Shown here in pieces: positions 34,301-43,756 of a stretch of DNA of 64,000 nt. The stretch's first letter is position 1. Every line of letters starts with the position of its first letter. Both the position numbers and the translations under genes were made by a program. Under the pieces are notes generated by a model that had not been told where the DNA came from, ran no database searches, and saw nothing but the letters and a program-made list of their open reading frames with translations. This DNA comes from an uncultured Lachnospiraceae bacterium (GTDB lineage: Bacteria; Bacillota; Clostridia; Lachnospirales; Lachnospiraceae): assembly GCA_910584325.1 (NCBI GenBank), contig CAJTZH010000005.1:1-64000 (forward strand), read 5' to 3'.

Positions 34301-37000
34301 ATGAAGTTCACACGAAGCAGTGTCAACAATCGGAAAAAAGAACTGAATTCTATTTCTAAACGATTTGGCAACACACTGAAATCCGCCTCTGTTAAGTTTG
34401 TAATATTTGCGTTTATATTTATCGGAGTCGTAGGCTGCGCCATGGTTTTCGGAATGGTATCAGGCATATTGGCGAACACGCCGGATATTGAAACAATCAA
34501 TGTTTCCCCGACGAAATTTGCCACAAAGATATACGATAATCAGGGCAATGAAATTGAGACGCTGATATCGGCAGGTTCCAACCGTGTTTATGTTTCGTTA
34601 GACCAGATACCCGAGGATTTGCAGCACGCATTTATTGCAATTGAGGACGAACGTTTTTATACCCACAACGGCATCGACTTGAAAGGTATCGGCCGTGCGG
34701 CGTACGTTGCCATTTCCACCAGAGACCTGAGCCAGGGCGCGAGCACCATTACGCAGCAGCTCATTAAAAATACGGTATTTGAGGCATATAACGAAAACAC
34801 GCTTGAGAAAATACAGAGAAAGCTGCAGGAACAGTATCTTGCCGTCCGTCTGGATGCTGAGATGGGAAAAGAAGCCGTTTTAGAGAATTATCTCAACATT
34901 ATTAATCTGGGTAACGGTAATCTGGGCGTTCAGGCAGCAGCCAACAACTATTTCAACAAGGATGTATCCGAGCTTACATTATCGGAATGTGCCGTAATTG
35001 CTGCCATTACCAAAAACCCAAGCCGTTTGAATCCGGTCCGTAATCCGGAAGACAACCGAGAACGTCAGGTCGATGTTCTGGAACATATGCGGGACCAGGG
35101 ATATATCACGCAGGCAGAATTTGAGGAAGCAGTCAATGACCCGGTATACGACAGAATTGAAGACATTCATATTGAAACAGGCGGTAATTCCGTTTACTCC
35201 TATTATACGGACGCGTTGATTGACGTTTTGATTGAAGATTTAACCACCCAGCTTGGCTACACAGAAAATCAGGCAACCAACCTGATTTACAGCGGCGGTT
35301 TATCCATCTACAGCGCACAGGATACCAAGATGCAGAAAATAGCCGAATCAGTCTTCAACGACCCTGAAAACTGGCCGGAGGAAACACCATTTGCCATCTC
35401 GCTTGATTTATCAGTAAAGGGACCGGACGGAAAATCTAAATATTTGACGCACCTGAACATGCTCAAATATTTTCAGACAGAAGGCGGCATTTCTTCTTTT
35501 GATTTGCTTTTTACAGAAAAAGAAAAAGCTGACGAATATATTGATTTATATAAAGAATACTGGACTTCGCAAGGGTATGAGATTACGTACGAATCCGTTT
35601 ACTATATTATCCAGCCGCAGATTTCATTTACACTGATGGATCAGTTTACCGGAGAGGTAAAGGTCATTGTCGGCGGACGCGGTGAAAAAGAAACAAGCCG
35701 TTCCATGAACCGCGCAACCAACACTTACCGTTCACCGGGTTCTACGATAAAGCCGCTTGTTTCCTATGGTCCTGCCGTAGACAGCGGCGGGCTGACACTT
35801 GCGACTGTATTTGACGACTGCGCGTACTACTACAAAAACGGCGGCAAACTGGTACAGAACTGGAATCAGAAATATCGAGGCATCATGACGATGCGCGAGG
35901 CGCTCTACCGCTCTCAGAATATTCCTGCCGTTAAATGCTTAAATGAAATTACACCGGAACTTGGTTTTTCATACCTTCAGAAATTCGGCCTGAGCACACT
36001 GGTCAGTCCGGAAAACGCCATCAACGGTATGCATGACGTAATTGAATCCATTACGTTAGGCGGTATGACCAAAGGCGTTTATAACATTGATATGTGCGCA
36101 GCCTATGCAGCCTATGCCAACAGCGGCGTTTACACAAAGCCCGTTTACTATACGAAAGTTTATGACCATAACGGCAACCTGCTGCTGGATAACACAAACC
36201 CGGAAACACACAGAGTTGTGAAAGAATCCACGGCATGGCTTATGACCAGTGCAATGCAGGACGTTGTTATCCGTGGTACCGGTACGGACTGTAAAGTCCC
36301 GAACCAGCCAGTTGCCGGCAAAACAGGAACCAGTAACTCCGACGGCGATTTGTGGTTCTGCGGCTATACGCCTTATTATACCGCATCAATCTGGTTAGGT
36401 TATGATGACGATGCGTCGCGTGCCATCAATACAAACAAATATAATCACAAGAAATTATGGGCAAAAATCATGGCCCAGATACACGAAGGTCTTCCTTCCG
36501 GCGCATTTCCGAGCCAGCCGGCAAACATTGAAGCCGTACAGGTATGCGCTCAATCCGGGAAACTACCTGTGCCGGGGCTTTGTGACGCCGACCCGCGAGG
36601 AAGCCAGATTATAACCGAATACTTTGAATCAAGTACGAAACCGACCGGAACCTGTACTGCGCACAGTATACAGCCTATCTGCGTACAGACAAACAAACTT
36701 TCCATCGGAACCTGTCCTGCGGAATTTCGTATTGTTGTCATAAGACCGCCAAATGATACGATCGTTCCAGATGATGAAAAGAACAAGGAATATGCGGTTG
36801 CTGACGCGCCATACACTATTCCTTATGAGATGGCGAAGGCTGTCTGCCCTGTTCATGCTGCCGACTGGCTCATACAGCAGGGTTACATCTCATCAACCGG
36901 AGGCAACAGCGGTTTATCCATTAATGATTTTCTTAACATGAACGGCGGAATAGCCAATCCGGGCGGCGGAGATGACGAAGAAGAGGAAGAGGAAGAATAA
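34301..37000 (+). CDS. Class A penicillin-binding protein
   Basis: An 899-residue cell-wall synthase. There is a short cytoplasmic tail and one membrane helix (about 32-55). The GT51 transglycosylase has catalytic Glu115 in AIEDERFYTHNG, followed by QGASTITQQL. The transpeptidase has Ser481 in SPGSTIKPL, the SQN triad and KTGTS near 674. The C-terminus carries Cys-containing stretches and ends in a run of acidic residues (DDEEEEEEE) preceded by Gly-rich sequence. Similar tails are common in clostridial PBP1 proteins. It polymerises and cross-links peptidoglycan. It is transcribed alone from a good promoter and ends at a perfect hairpin. Confidence 0.94.
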   Translation: MKFTRSSVNNRKKELNSISKRFGNTLKSASVKFVIFAFIFIGVVGCAMVFGMVSGILANTPDIETINVSPTKFATKIYDNQGNEIETLISAGSNRVYVSLDQIPEDLQHAFIAIEDERFYTHNGIDLKGIGRAAYVAISTRDLSQGASTITQQLIKNTVFEAYNENTLEKIQRKLQEQYLAVRLDAEMGKEAVLENYLNIINLGNGNLGVQAAANNYFNKDVSELTLSECAVIAAITKNPSRLNPVRNPEDNRERQVDVLEHMRDQGYITQAEFEEAVNDPVYDRIEDIHIETGGNSVYSYYTDALIDVLIEDLTTQLGYTENQATNLIYSGGLSIYSAQDTKMQKIAESVFNDPENWPEETPFAISLDLSVKGPDGKSKYLTHLNMLKYFQTEGGISSFDLLFTEKEKADEYIDLYKEYWTSQGYEITYESVYYIIQPQISFTLMDQFTGEVKVIVGGRGEKETSRSMNRATNTYRSPGSTIKPLVSYGPAVDSGGLTLATVFDDCAYYYKNGGKLVQNWNQKYRGIMTMREALYRSQNIPAVKCLNEITPELGFSYLQKFGLSTLVSPENAINGMHDVIESITLGGMTKGVYNIDMCAAYAAYANSGVYTKPVYYTKVYDHNGNLLLDNTNPETHRVVKESTAWLMTSAMQDVVIRGTGTDCKVPNQPVAGKTGTSNSDGDLWFCGYTPYYTASIWLGYDDDASRAINTNKYNHKKLWAKIMAQIHEGLPSGAFPSQPANIEAVQVCAQSGKLPVPGLCDADPRGSQIITEYFESSTKPTGTCTAHSIQPICVQTNKLSIGTCPAEFRIVVIRPPNDTIVPDDEKNKEYAVADAPYTIPYEMAKAVCPVHAADWLIQQGYISSTGGNSGLSINDFLNMNGGIANPGGGDDEEEEEEE

Positions 37001-37007
37001 ATAAAAT

Positions 37008-37039
37008 AAAAGGCTTATGAACCGGTTCATAAGCCTTTT
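37008..37039. terminator. Bidirectional terminator, perfect palindrome
   Basis: A 16-bp perfect inverted repeat without a fixed loop lies between the PBP gene and the convergent spoVAE gene. It is flanked by A on the left and T on the right. Confidence 0.85.
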
Positions 37040-37046
37040 TGCTACT

Positions 37047-37403
37047 CTATTTCTTCATCTTCGAATCACAGAGAAGTGAAGCAACATATCCGAAAATCAA
37101 TGCCGCTGAAACGCCTACGGCACACGCCTTAAAACCACCCATAAATAATCCAATGGCGCCTTCCTCGTCAACCGCTTCCTTTACTCCCTTCCAAAGCACA
37201 TTTCCAAATCCCAGAAGAGGAACGGAAGCGCCCGCACCTGCAAATTCAAGAAAAGGCTCATAAAGTCCGACCGCTCCAAGAACTGCTCCGAGACATACGA
37301 GAAGCACCATAATTCTTCCCGGCAGCATCTTGGTCTTTTCCATTAAAATCTGTACAACTACACAGATTAATCCCCCTACTACAAATGCTATTAAATATTC
37401 CAT
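37047..37403 (-). CDS. spoVAE: Stage V sporulation protein AE
   Basis: A 118-residue membrane protein with about three to four helices, matching the SpoVAE(b) family. It is part of the SpoVA channel that loads dipicolinic acid into the forespore and releases it at germination. It follows spoVAD by 5 bases. The usual third partner spoVAC is not next to it (upstream of spoVAD lies ilvE). Confidence 0.9.
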   Translation of the reverse strand: MEYLIAFVVGGLICVVVQILMEKTKMLPGRIMVLLVCLGAVLGAVGLYEPFLEFAGAGASVPLLGFGNVLWKGVKEAVDEEGAIGLFMGGFKACAVGVSAALIFGYVASLLCDSKMKK

Positions 37404-37408
37404 ACGCT

Positions 37409-38428
37409 TTACTCACTTTCCAATATAATTCCATGGGCAATTCCGGGAACCGACTTGCCTTCATTAAAACTTACCGGAGACAGCATAGCCCCTGTCGGCA
37501 GAAACAACACACGATTCCATCTCTTTTTTTCAAGCTGTTTTATCACATAACTACAAAGCACTAATGCCGAACATCCGCAGCCGCTCCCCCCTGAATGGGT
37601 ATCCTGCGTTTTATCATCAAATATTTCAATTCCGCAGTCCATATGCTTTTTACTGATATCATATCCTTTATCTTTCATTAAATCGAACAAAATTGTCTGA
37701 CCGACAAGACCTAAATCTCCGGTAATTATCATATCGTAATCATCCTGGTCTACACCCAAATCCATAAAATTGGCATAAATTAAATCCGCAGCCGCCGGAG
37801 CCATACACGCCCCCATGTTCATACTATCCTTGACGCCGTAGTCTACAACCTTTCCTGTTGTAATACCGGCTACTTTAACCGTATTCTTTTCCTTTCCAAT
37901 GACGACGCTCCCGCATCCCGTAACAGTCCATGTCGCGGAAAGCGGTCTCTGATTCCCGTATTCGAGCGGAAACCGGAATTGCTTTTCCGCACTGGCAAAA
38001 TGGCTCGACGCCAGCGCTACAACACGATTTGCATAATTTCCCGCCACGCACATGGCGGCAAGCGCCATGGATTCTCCCATTGTGGAGCAGGCTCCGTATA
38101 AACCGAACATGGGAATATCATAATTCATTAATCCGAACGTAGTCCCGATTAACTGCCCCAGCAAATCGCCCGCAAATATATAGCGAATCTCTCCTGCGGT
38201 CAGACCTGATTTTTTTAAAAGTTTGCCCAGTGTCAGTTCCTGCAGCCTGCTTTCCGCTTCCTCCCATGAAGTCATACCAAACATCGGGTCCTCGTTTACC
38301 TCGTCGAACAGGTGTCCCATAGGACCCTCACCCTCTTTTTTCCCTGCAATGCAGGCTGTATGCTGAATATAGGGCGGATTTTTAAAGAGCAGACTTTGTT
38401 TTCCTTTCATCTGCGTACATTCTTCCAT
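37409..38428 (-). CDS. spoVAD: Stage V sporulation protein AD
   Basis: A 339-residue protein with the thiolase-like fold of SpoVAD, which binds dipicolinic acid on the cytoplasmic side of the SpoVA channel. The Cys-containing phrases YGACSTMGESMALAA and GGSGCGCSALVLCSY match the family. The ATG follows GGAGG by 8 bases, but that GGAGG lies in the 3' arm of the hairpin that ends ilvE. Transcription running through from ilvE would thus hide the ribosome binding site. No clear sigma-G promoter fits in the 70 bases upstream. A forespore promoter must exist somewhere, perhaps inside ilvE. Confidence 0.92.
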   Translation of the reverse strand: MEECTQMKGKQSLLFKNPPYIQHTACIAGKKEGEGPMGHLFDEVNEDPMFGMTSWEEAESRLQELTLGKLLKKSGLTAGEIRYIFAGDLLGQLIGTTFGLMNYDIPMFGLYGACSTMGESMALAAMCVAGNYANRVVALASSHFASAEKQFRFPLEYGNQRPLSATWTVTGCGSVVIGKEKNTVKVAGITTGKVVDYGVKDSMNMGACMAPAAADLIYANFMDLGVDQDDYDMIITGDLGLVGQTILFDLMKDKGYDISKKHMDCGIEIFDDKTQDTHSGGSGCGCSALVLCSYVIKQLEKKRWNRVLFLPTGAMLSPVSFNEGKSVPGIAHGIILESE

Positions 38429-38432
38429 AAAA

Positions 38433-38469
38433 AAACCTCCAAATACTTTTTGTTAGTTTTTGGAGGTTT
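38433..38469 (-). terminator. ilvE terminator that overlaps the spoVAD ribosome binding site
   Basis: A perfect 11-bp stem (38433-38443 with 38459-38469) is followed by a U-run and then the spoVAD ATG. The 3' arm contains the GGAGG of spoVAD and the 5' arm its complement CCTCC. Confidence 0.75.
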
Positions 38470-38498
38470 CGCTATTCTTATTCATAAGAAAGAGAATT

Positions 38499-39527
38499 TC
38501 ATGATTCGATTGTGTAAATCCATCCCTTCGGAGCTTCTAGCCTGCCCATCTGAATGCCTGTCAACGTATCATATAACTTCTTGGTTACAGGTCCCATTTC
38601 AGTCATGCCGCTCGGAAAACAGATTTCCGTACCATGGTCAACAACTTTGCCAACAGGAGAAATTACCGCTGCCGTTCCGCAAAGACCGCACTCTGCAAAA
38701 TCTTTTAATTCGTCTTTGTGTACTTTTCGTTCTTCCACTTCCAGTCCGAGATAATCTTTTGCAACCGTAAGAAGAGAACGTCTCGTAATAGAAGGAAGAA
38801 TCGTATCTGATTTCGGAGTAACAACCTTTCCGTCCTTTGTCACAAACAGGAAATTCGCTCCGCCCGTCTCTTCAACATACGTTCTCGTCGCCGCGTCAAG
38901 ATACATATTCTCGTCAAATCCCTGGCGGTGCGCGTCAGTAATTGCATACAGACTCATCGCATAATTTAAGCCTGCCTTGATATGTCCTGTTCCGTGCGGC
39001 GCCGCGCGGTCAAAATCACAGACACGGATTGTCAACGGTTTCACGCCGCCCTTGAAATACGGTCCTACCGGCGTCGTAAATACACGGAACTGATACTCGT
39101 CCGCCGGTTTTACACCAATTACCGGATTGCTTCCAAACATGTACGGACGGATATAAAGCGTCGCACCCGTTCCAAACGGCGGTACATATGCCGCATTTGC
39201 CTGAACCGTTGCGGCAACGGCATCGACAAAACGTTCCTTAGGAAAAACCGGCATCTCAAGTCTCTTGCAGGAATCTTCCATTCTCTGCGCATTCAAATCC
39301 GGCCGGAACACAACAATCTTACCGTCTTCCGTCGTATAAGCTTTCATACCCTCAAAACAAGTCTGCGCATATTGCAATACGCCTGCGCATTCGTTGATAA
39401 CAACATTGGCATCCTCCGTAAGTAAGCCTTCATCCCATGCGCCGTCCTTAAAATTTGAAACAAATCTCTTGTCGGTCTGTACATATCCGAATCCGAGATT
39501 CGACCAGTCAATATCCTTTTTTTCCAT
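38499..39527 (-). CDS. ilvE: Branched-chain amino acid aminotransferase
   Basis: A 342-residue fold-IV PLP enzyme of the BCAT class. The PLP-binding lysine lies in GHIKAGLNYA, and the family phrases QTCFEGMKAY and YIRPYMFGS are present. It makes or degrades leucine, isoleucine and valine using glutamate/2-oxoglutarate. It has its own strong promoter, divergent from the BI-1 gene, with a leader of only about 38 bases, so no T-box controls it. Length matches the longer (E. coli-unlike, mammalian-like) group. Confidence 0.94.
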   Translation of the reverse strand: MEKKDIDWSNLGFGYVQTDKRFVSNFKDGAWDEGLLTEDANVVINECAGVLQYAQTCFEGMKAYTTEDGKIVVFRPDLNAQRMEDSCKRLEMPVFPKERFVDAVAATVQANAAYVPPFGTGATLYIRPYMFGSNPVIGVKPADEYQFRVFTTPVGPYFKGGVKPLTIRVCDFDRAAPHGTGHIKAGLNYAMSLYAITDAHRQGFDENMYLDAATRTYVEETGGANFLFVTKDGKVVTPKSDTILPSITRRSLLTVAKDYLGLEVEERKVHKDELKDFAECGLCGTAAVISPVGKVVDHGTEICFPSGMTEMGPVTKKLYDTLTGIQMGRLEAPKGWIYTIES

Positions 39528-39571
39528 AATTGATTCTTCCTTTCTCTTTCCATATGTAATTCATTTCATTA

Positions 39572-39600
39572 AATATAACTCTAAGCAGTACAACCGTCAA
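39572..39600 (-). promoter_or_regulatory. Promoter of ilvE
   Basis: Minus strand: TTGACG (39600-39595), 17-bp spacer, TATATT (39577-39572). Confidence 0.7.
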
Positions 39601-39618
39601 GTATCTCAAAAAGAATTA

Positions 39619-39647
39619 TTGATAATTTCAGAGGAGTATGCTATATT
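39619..39647 (+). promoter_or_regulatory. Promoter of the BI-1 gene
   Basis: TTGATA (39619-39624), 17-bp spacer, TATATT (39642-39647), back to back with the ilvE promoter. Confidence 0.65.
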
Positions 39648-39681
39648 TTATTATAAGTAAATTTTTATAAAGGAGGATACT

Positions 39682-40476
39682 ATGAGTTACGATAACCTTA
39701 ATGATAACAACAACATTTACAGCAGTGAAAATACCTATGATAATCCGTCGTCCGGAACCGGAGAGTATTACGGAACATACAATTATCAGAATGCCGCACC
39801 GGACCTCACCAAGGCAGGCTTTGAAGAGAATGTCGTTGCGCAGTCTTTTGTTTTTATGGCGGTTGCGTTGGTAATTTCCGCTTTTTCCGCATTATACGTT
39901 TATTCTTCACCAAGACTGATGGTTAATATTCTTTTAAACGATTCCATTTTCTACATTTTGCTTTTTAGTGAACTTGCAATCGTTTTTGCCGCTAACTTTA
40001 CGGTAAGAAAGAATCTTGTTGTTCCGTCCGCTATTTTATTTACGTTATATGCTGTCATTAACGGTGCAACGTTATCGGTCATTTTCGTCCTGTTCGAGCT
40101 TTCATCCATCGTGTCCATCCTGTTTATTACCGCGGGAATGTTTGGAGGCATGGCAGTCTACGGACTTGTAACGAAAAAAGATTTATCATCTATCGGCAAT
40201 ATCGCGCTGATGGCTCTTTGGGGTATTATTCTTGCAAGTGTAGTCAATATGCTATTCCTTAAGAGCAGCGGAGCAGATATGGCAATCAGCGCTATCGGCG
40301 TATTAATATTTGTCGCCCTGACCGCTTACGACACACAGAAGATTAAGAACATGGCGCGTTACACCACACTTGACAACATTACATGTATTTCATTAATCGG
40401 CGCTTTGGAACTCTATCTTGATTTCATTAACATTTTCTTAAAACTGTTAATGTTATTCGGAAGACGCAGAGACTAA
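39682..40476 (+). CDS. Bax inhibitor-1 / YbhL family membrane protein
   Basis: A 264-residue protein with a hydrophilic, Asn/Tyr-rich N-terminal tail of about 45 residues and then seven membrane helices. The family's late signatures FVALTAYDTQKIKNMA and LYLDFINIFLKLL are present, and it ends in GRRRD. Bacterial members behave as pH-dependent calcium leak channels or interact with membrane proteases; which role applies here is unknown. RBS AAAGGAGG. It is monocistronic, between a clear promoter and a strong terminator. Confidence 0.9.
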   Translation: MSYDNLNDNNNIYSSENTYDNPSSGTGEYYGTYNYQNAAPDLTKAGFEENVVAQSFVFMAVALVISAFSALYVYSSPRLMVNILLNDSIFYILLFSELAIVFAANFTVRKNLVVPSAILFTLYAVINGATLSVIFVLFELSSIVSILFITAGMFGGMAVYGLVTKKDLSSIGNIALMALWGIILASVVNMLFLKSSGADMAISAIGVLIFVALTAYDTQKIKNMARYTTLDNITCISLIGALELYLDFINIFLKLLMLFGRRRD

Positions 40477-40490
40477 TCACGAACAATTCA

Positions 40491-40535
40491 AAAAGGTGTC
40501 CTTTCAGTTTGTTAAGACTGAAAGGGCACCCTTTT
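40491..40535. terminator. Strong bidirectional terminator
   Basis: A stem of about 18 bp (40491-40508 with 40517-40535, one mismatch or bulge) lies between two convergent genes, with T-rich sequence following on the plus strand. Confidence 0.85.
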
Positions 40536-40538
40536 CTT

Positions 40539-41678
40539 TTATATCTTTTTATTTATCGAAAATGTGCTGTCCGCAAGCACCCAATTCGCGTAAAACCATG
40601 ACATAACCGTCCAGTACCCGCCGCCTCGCAGGTTAAATTCCTTAATTAAATCAAACTTCGCCCGCATACTTCTCACATCTTCAAACCACACAACATGTTC
40701 CAATCCGTTTTCCGTATAATAGAAAAAAGGAGACTGTGAAATTTCGTCATATTGAATTTCTACGCCCTGATTGACAGCAATCTGTACCGCTTCCACATTT
40801 CCAAGTGTTGTTGCCGCCGTTTCTCCCTGAATAAACGGAAGCGGCCAGTCATATCCATAATTCGGAATGCCCAGATTGATTTTTCTGTTGTCAATCTCTG
40901 TCACGGCATACTCCACCACCTGGCGAACCTTGTTGATAGGCGCTACTGCCATGGGAGGGCCGTATTTATACCCCCATTCGTACGTCATCAAAAGCACCCA
41001 ATCCGCCGTTGCTCCTAACGCGGCGTAATCTTTTCCGGCATATAAAAGTCCCGGCTGGTTCGCCGACGTCTTTGGCGCCAAATCCACACTGACCGTATAC
41101 CCCTGTGCCGATAACCGACTGTGTAATTCGACAACAAATGCCGTAAACAGGTCACGGTCTTCCTGCTTAATATACTCAAAATCGACATCAACGCCGCCGT
41201 ATCCTTTGCTTTCCAACACATATAACAATTCTTCTATCAGCCTGTTCGTATATTCCGTGCTGTTCACAATACTGGTAATCAGGTTATTGTTAAATCTCCC
41301 CAACTCGTCTAACGGAGTCAGCGTGAGAATCGGAATCGTTTCAAACTGCCCTGCCAGCTCAATCATCCATTCGTCCGCAAGCTGTGGATAAACCAGGTAT
41401 CCCTCTCTCGTAAATCCGTAAGAAAAAACAGACAGATATGTAAGATAAGGCAGCGTATTTTCCAATACCCAGCTGCTGATAAACGGATATGCAAATCCGT
41501 TAAAATCCACATACCTGTCCCGATTGGTTATTCCGTCGTTTATCAATAATGCCTGCCCCACTGCAAGCCGGTAGGGATAAATAAGCTGGTTTGTAACAAT
41601 AACTGTTTCCACAGCTACGCCAAACCCATTCGCAATAGAATTAACCGTATCACCACGCTGTACAACATATATTTCCAT
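40539..41678 (-). CDS. LysM / GH18 hydrolase, spore-cortex type
   Basis: A 379-residue protein. One LysM domain (residues 2-47, VVQRGDTVNSIANGFGV) is followed by a GH18 barrel (about 60-379) with the catalytic acidic series in GGVDVDFEYI (Asp164, Asp166, Glu168). No signal peptide is present. This is the layout of SleL/YaaH-type N-acetylglucosaminidases, which bind the spore coat or cortex and break down cortex peptidoglycan at germination; those often have two LysM domains, here one. It is probably made in the mother cell. The weak ribosome binding site (GGCGG) fits a conditionally expressed gene. Confidence 0.87.
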   Translation of the reverse strand: MEIYVVQRGDTVNSIANGFGVAVETVIVTNQLIYPYRLAVGQALLINDGITNRDRYVDFNGFAYPFISSWVLENTLPYLTYLSVFSYGFTREGYLVYPQLADEWMIELAGQFETIPILTLTPLDELGRFNNNLITSIVNSTEYTNRLIEELLYVLESKGYGGVDVDFEYIKQEDRDLFTAFVVELHSRLSAQGYTVSVDLAPKTSANQPGLLYAGKDYAALGATADWVLLMTYEWGYKYGPPMAVAPINKVRQVVEYAVTEIDNRKINLGIPNYGYDWPLPFIQGETAATTLGNVEAVQIAVNQGVEIQYDEISQSPFFYYTENGLEHVVWFEDVRSMRAKFDLIKEFNLRGGGYWTVMSWFYANWVLADSTFSINKKI

Positions 41679-41727
41679 AAAATTCCGCCATATTCAATTT
41701 ATTTCATTATATGCTTCTGATTGTGGG

Positions 41728-43062
41728 TTATTCCCGCATTTTTGCGCGTAAGCCGCCGTGAAACAAAAACGGAAATTCATAAATCATCATCGCGGTCCAG
41801 CCGCATAAATATGCCCACGGAAGCGCCATAATTCCCATATCAAATACAAAAACCAGCGGTACGCAGCTGACAAAACGAACCGCAAAATTGATAATACTGC
41901 TCCACAGCGTAATTTTCAAATCCCCCATTCCTCTAAAATATCCCTGCACACCGTTTGTCAGCGCCGGGATAATATACATAAAGGCAATCAGGCGCAAGTA
42001 CCGCACGCCCTCCCCAATCGTTTCCTCATCTGTCGTAAACAGCCTCATAAGACGGGACGCCAGCAACAGCAAGACTACTCCCGCAGCCAGTCCGTATAAT
42101 ACTTCCACAACGATTCCGATATAAAAGGCTTTTCTGACGCGTTCATTCTCGCCCGCGCCACGATTTTGCGCCATCACACTCGTCATCGCATGCCCGATAT
42201 TCTGTTCGGGAATATAAGCGAAATCATCAATGCGGTTAATCGCCGTAAACGCTGCTGTCGCCGTAACTCCCATTGTATTGACAATCCCCTGAATACCCAG
42301 TTTCCCAATCTGCACCGTAGACTGCTGCAAAGCGCTGACCATGCCATACTGGAACGTTTCTTTCAACATGCTTTTTTCAAACACAAGCCATTCCCTGCCC
42401 ATATCAAGCAGCGGTATTTTCTTCTTAATATATATCATACACAATAAACAGCTCAGGGCTTCACACAAAACCGTGCTGATTGCACAGCCCTCAACCTCCA
42501 TGCGCAGAACCACCACAAAGAAAATGTCGCCGGCAATATTAAGTACTGCACTGATTCCCAGGAAAAGAAGCGGCGATTTGCTGTCTCCCATAGCACGGAG
42601 AACGCTCGCAAAATAATTATAAACAAAATTAAAAACCAGCCCGCACATCACAATGCGAAGATAAGACGCCGCCTGCGGCAGAATATCTTTATCGACCTGC
42701 AAAAGCGTAAGCAGCCACGGCGCCGATACAACTGCCGCTGCAGTAACCGCCAGAGAAAATCCAAGTCCCGCCATCATAGACGTACTTACCTGCTTTTTTA
42801 ACCGTGTATAGTCCTTCGCTCCGTATAATGTACCGATAAGGATTCCCGCTCCCAGGCAAATTCCTTGCACAAACAGAATAATCAGCGTCATTAGCGGATT
42901 GCTCGTTCCGACGGCGGCAAGCGCGTCCTTTCCGACATAACGCCCCACAATAATACTGTCTGCCGCATTATATGTCAGCTGTAACAGGTTTCCCAGAACA
43001 AGCGGTATTGTAAAACGAATTAAAAGGGGCAGAAGCGCCCCTTTTGTCATATCCTTTGTCAT
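41728..43062 (-). CDS. MATE-family efflux transporter
   Basis: A 444-residue protein with 12 predicted membrane helices and the MATE features QLTYNAADSIIVGRYVG at the start and PALTNGVQGYFRGMGD late in the protein. MATE pumps export cationic drugs or metabolites using Na+ or H+ gradients. It lies 7 bases after the acyltransferase gene, in one direction with it and the SGNH gene. The shared transcript could mean it moves a metabolite or surface precursor, but no substrate can be named. Confidence 0.9.
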   Translation of the reverse strand: MTKDMTKGALLPLLIRFTIPLVLGNLLQLTYNAADSIIVGRYVGKDALAAVGTSNPLMTLIILFVQGICLGAGILIGTLYGAKDYTRLKKQVSTSMMAGLGFSLAVTAAAVVSAPWLLTLLQVDKDILPQAASYLRIVMCGLVFNFVYNYFASVLRAMGDSKSPLLFLGISAVLNIAGDIFFVVVLRMEVEGCAISTVLCEALSCLLCMIYIKKKIPLLDMGREWLVFEKSMLKETFQYGMVSALQQSTVQIGKLGIQGIVNTMGVTATAAFTAINRIDDFAYIPEQNIGHAMTSVMAQNRGAGENERVRKAFYIGIVVEVLYGLAAGVVLLLLASRLMRLFTTDEETIGEGVRYLRLIAFMYIIPALTNGVQGYFRGMGDLKITLWSSIINFAVRFVSCVPLVFVFDMGIMALPWAYLCGWTAMMIYEFPFLFHGGLRAKMRE

Positions 43063-43069
43063 AAGTTTC

Positions 43070-43741
43070 CTACACCCTCTTTGAATCCCACGTCACGCCC
43101 GACTTGGCTTTACGCACGGGATTTCCCACATATAGACAATTCTTTTCTTCCAACGCCTTGTTGACCATAGAATGCATTCCCACAATCGAATCATCCGGCA
43201 GGCCGGCGCCTTTTAGCAAAACACTTCCCACGGCAATCCACACATGATTTCCCACGGTAATATCCTTTGCTTTATTCAGCCTTGTTCCCTCCAAATTAAA
43301 AATCGAATGACTGTCACTGGTACGTATCTCCACACCCGGTGCAAAAAGACTGTCTGACCCAATGCGGATAGCTGTTCCTTCCAGAGCCGCAAGATGGCTG
43401 TTTTTGAAGAAACGGTTATGCTCTCCTATCTGAATAAGGTTATTATCATCCTCAATCCAAAGACTGCTTTCCTCAAAACCGTTGTTCTCACCGATGCGGA
43501 TAATATTATGATTCCCTTTCACTAAAATCTGCGTGCGGTCCATGCGGGATAGATTCCCGATTTCTAAGAGATTATCCACGCCTTCCACATAAATATGAAC
43601 GTGTCTCAATAAAGCCGCGCCGATTAATACTTTTGAATTTCCTTTTACAACAATCTTATTTCTCCCGCAGATATGATTATATACAGTAAATAATCCTTTG
43701 TATTTTTGAGGATGATTTTTTACCTTATCCTTAATACCCAT
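43070..43741 (-). CDS. Left-handed beta-helix acyltransferase
   Basis: A 223-residue protein made mostly of hexapeptide-like repeats (ILVKGNHNIIRIGEN, LWIEDDNNLIQIGEH). The active-site region has EIRTSDSHSIFN and the acetyl-CoA-binding end ITVGNHVWIAVGSVLLKGA. Such enzymes O-acetylate sugars of capsules or cell-wall polymers. The gene stands 15 bases after an SGNH hydrolase gene, a pairing known in polysaccharide acetylation, so a cell-surface glycan is a likely target. RBS is weak (AAGGAACGG). Confidence 0.82.
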   Translation of the reverse strand: MGIKDKVKNHPQKYKGLFTVYNHICGRNKIVVKGNSKVLIGAALLRHVHIYVEGVDNLLEIGNLSRMDRTQILVKGNHNIIRIGENNGFEESSLWIEDDNNLIQIGEHNRFFKNSHLAALEGTAIRIGSDSLFAPGVEIRTSDSHSIFNLEGTRLNKAKDITVGNHVWIAVGSVLLKGAGLPDDSIVGMHSMVNKALEEKNCLYVGNPVRKAKSGVTWDSKRV

Positions 43742-43756
43742 TGAATATACCGTTCC

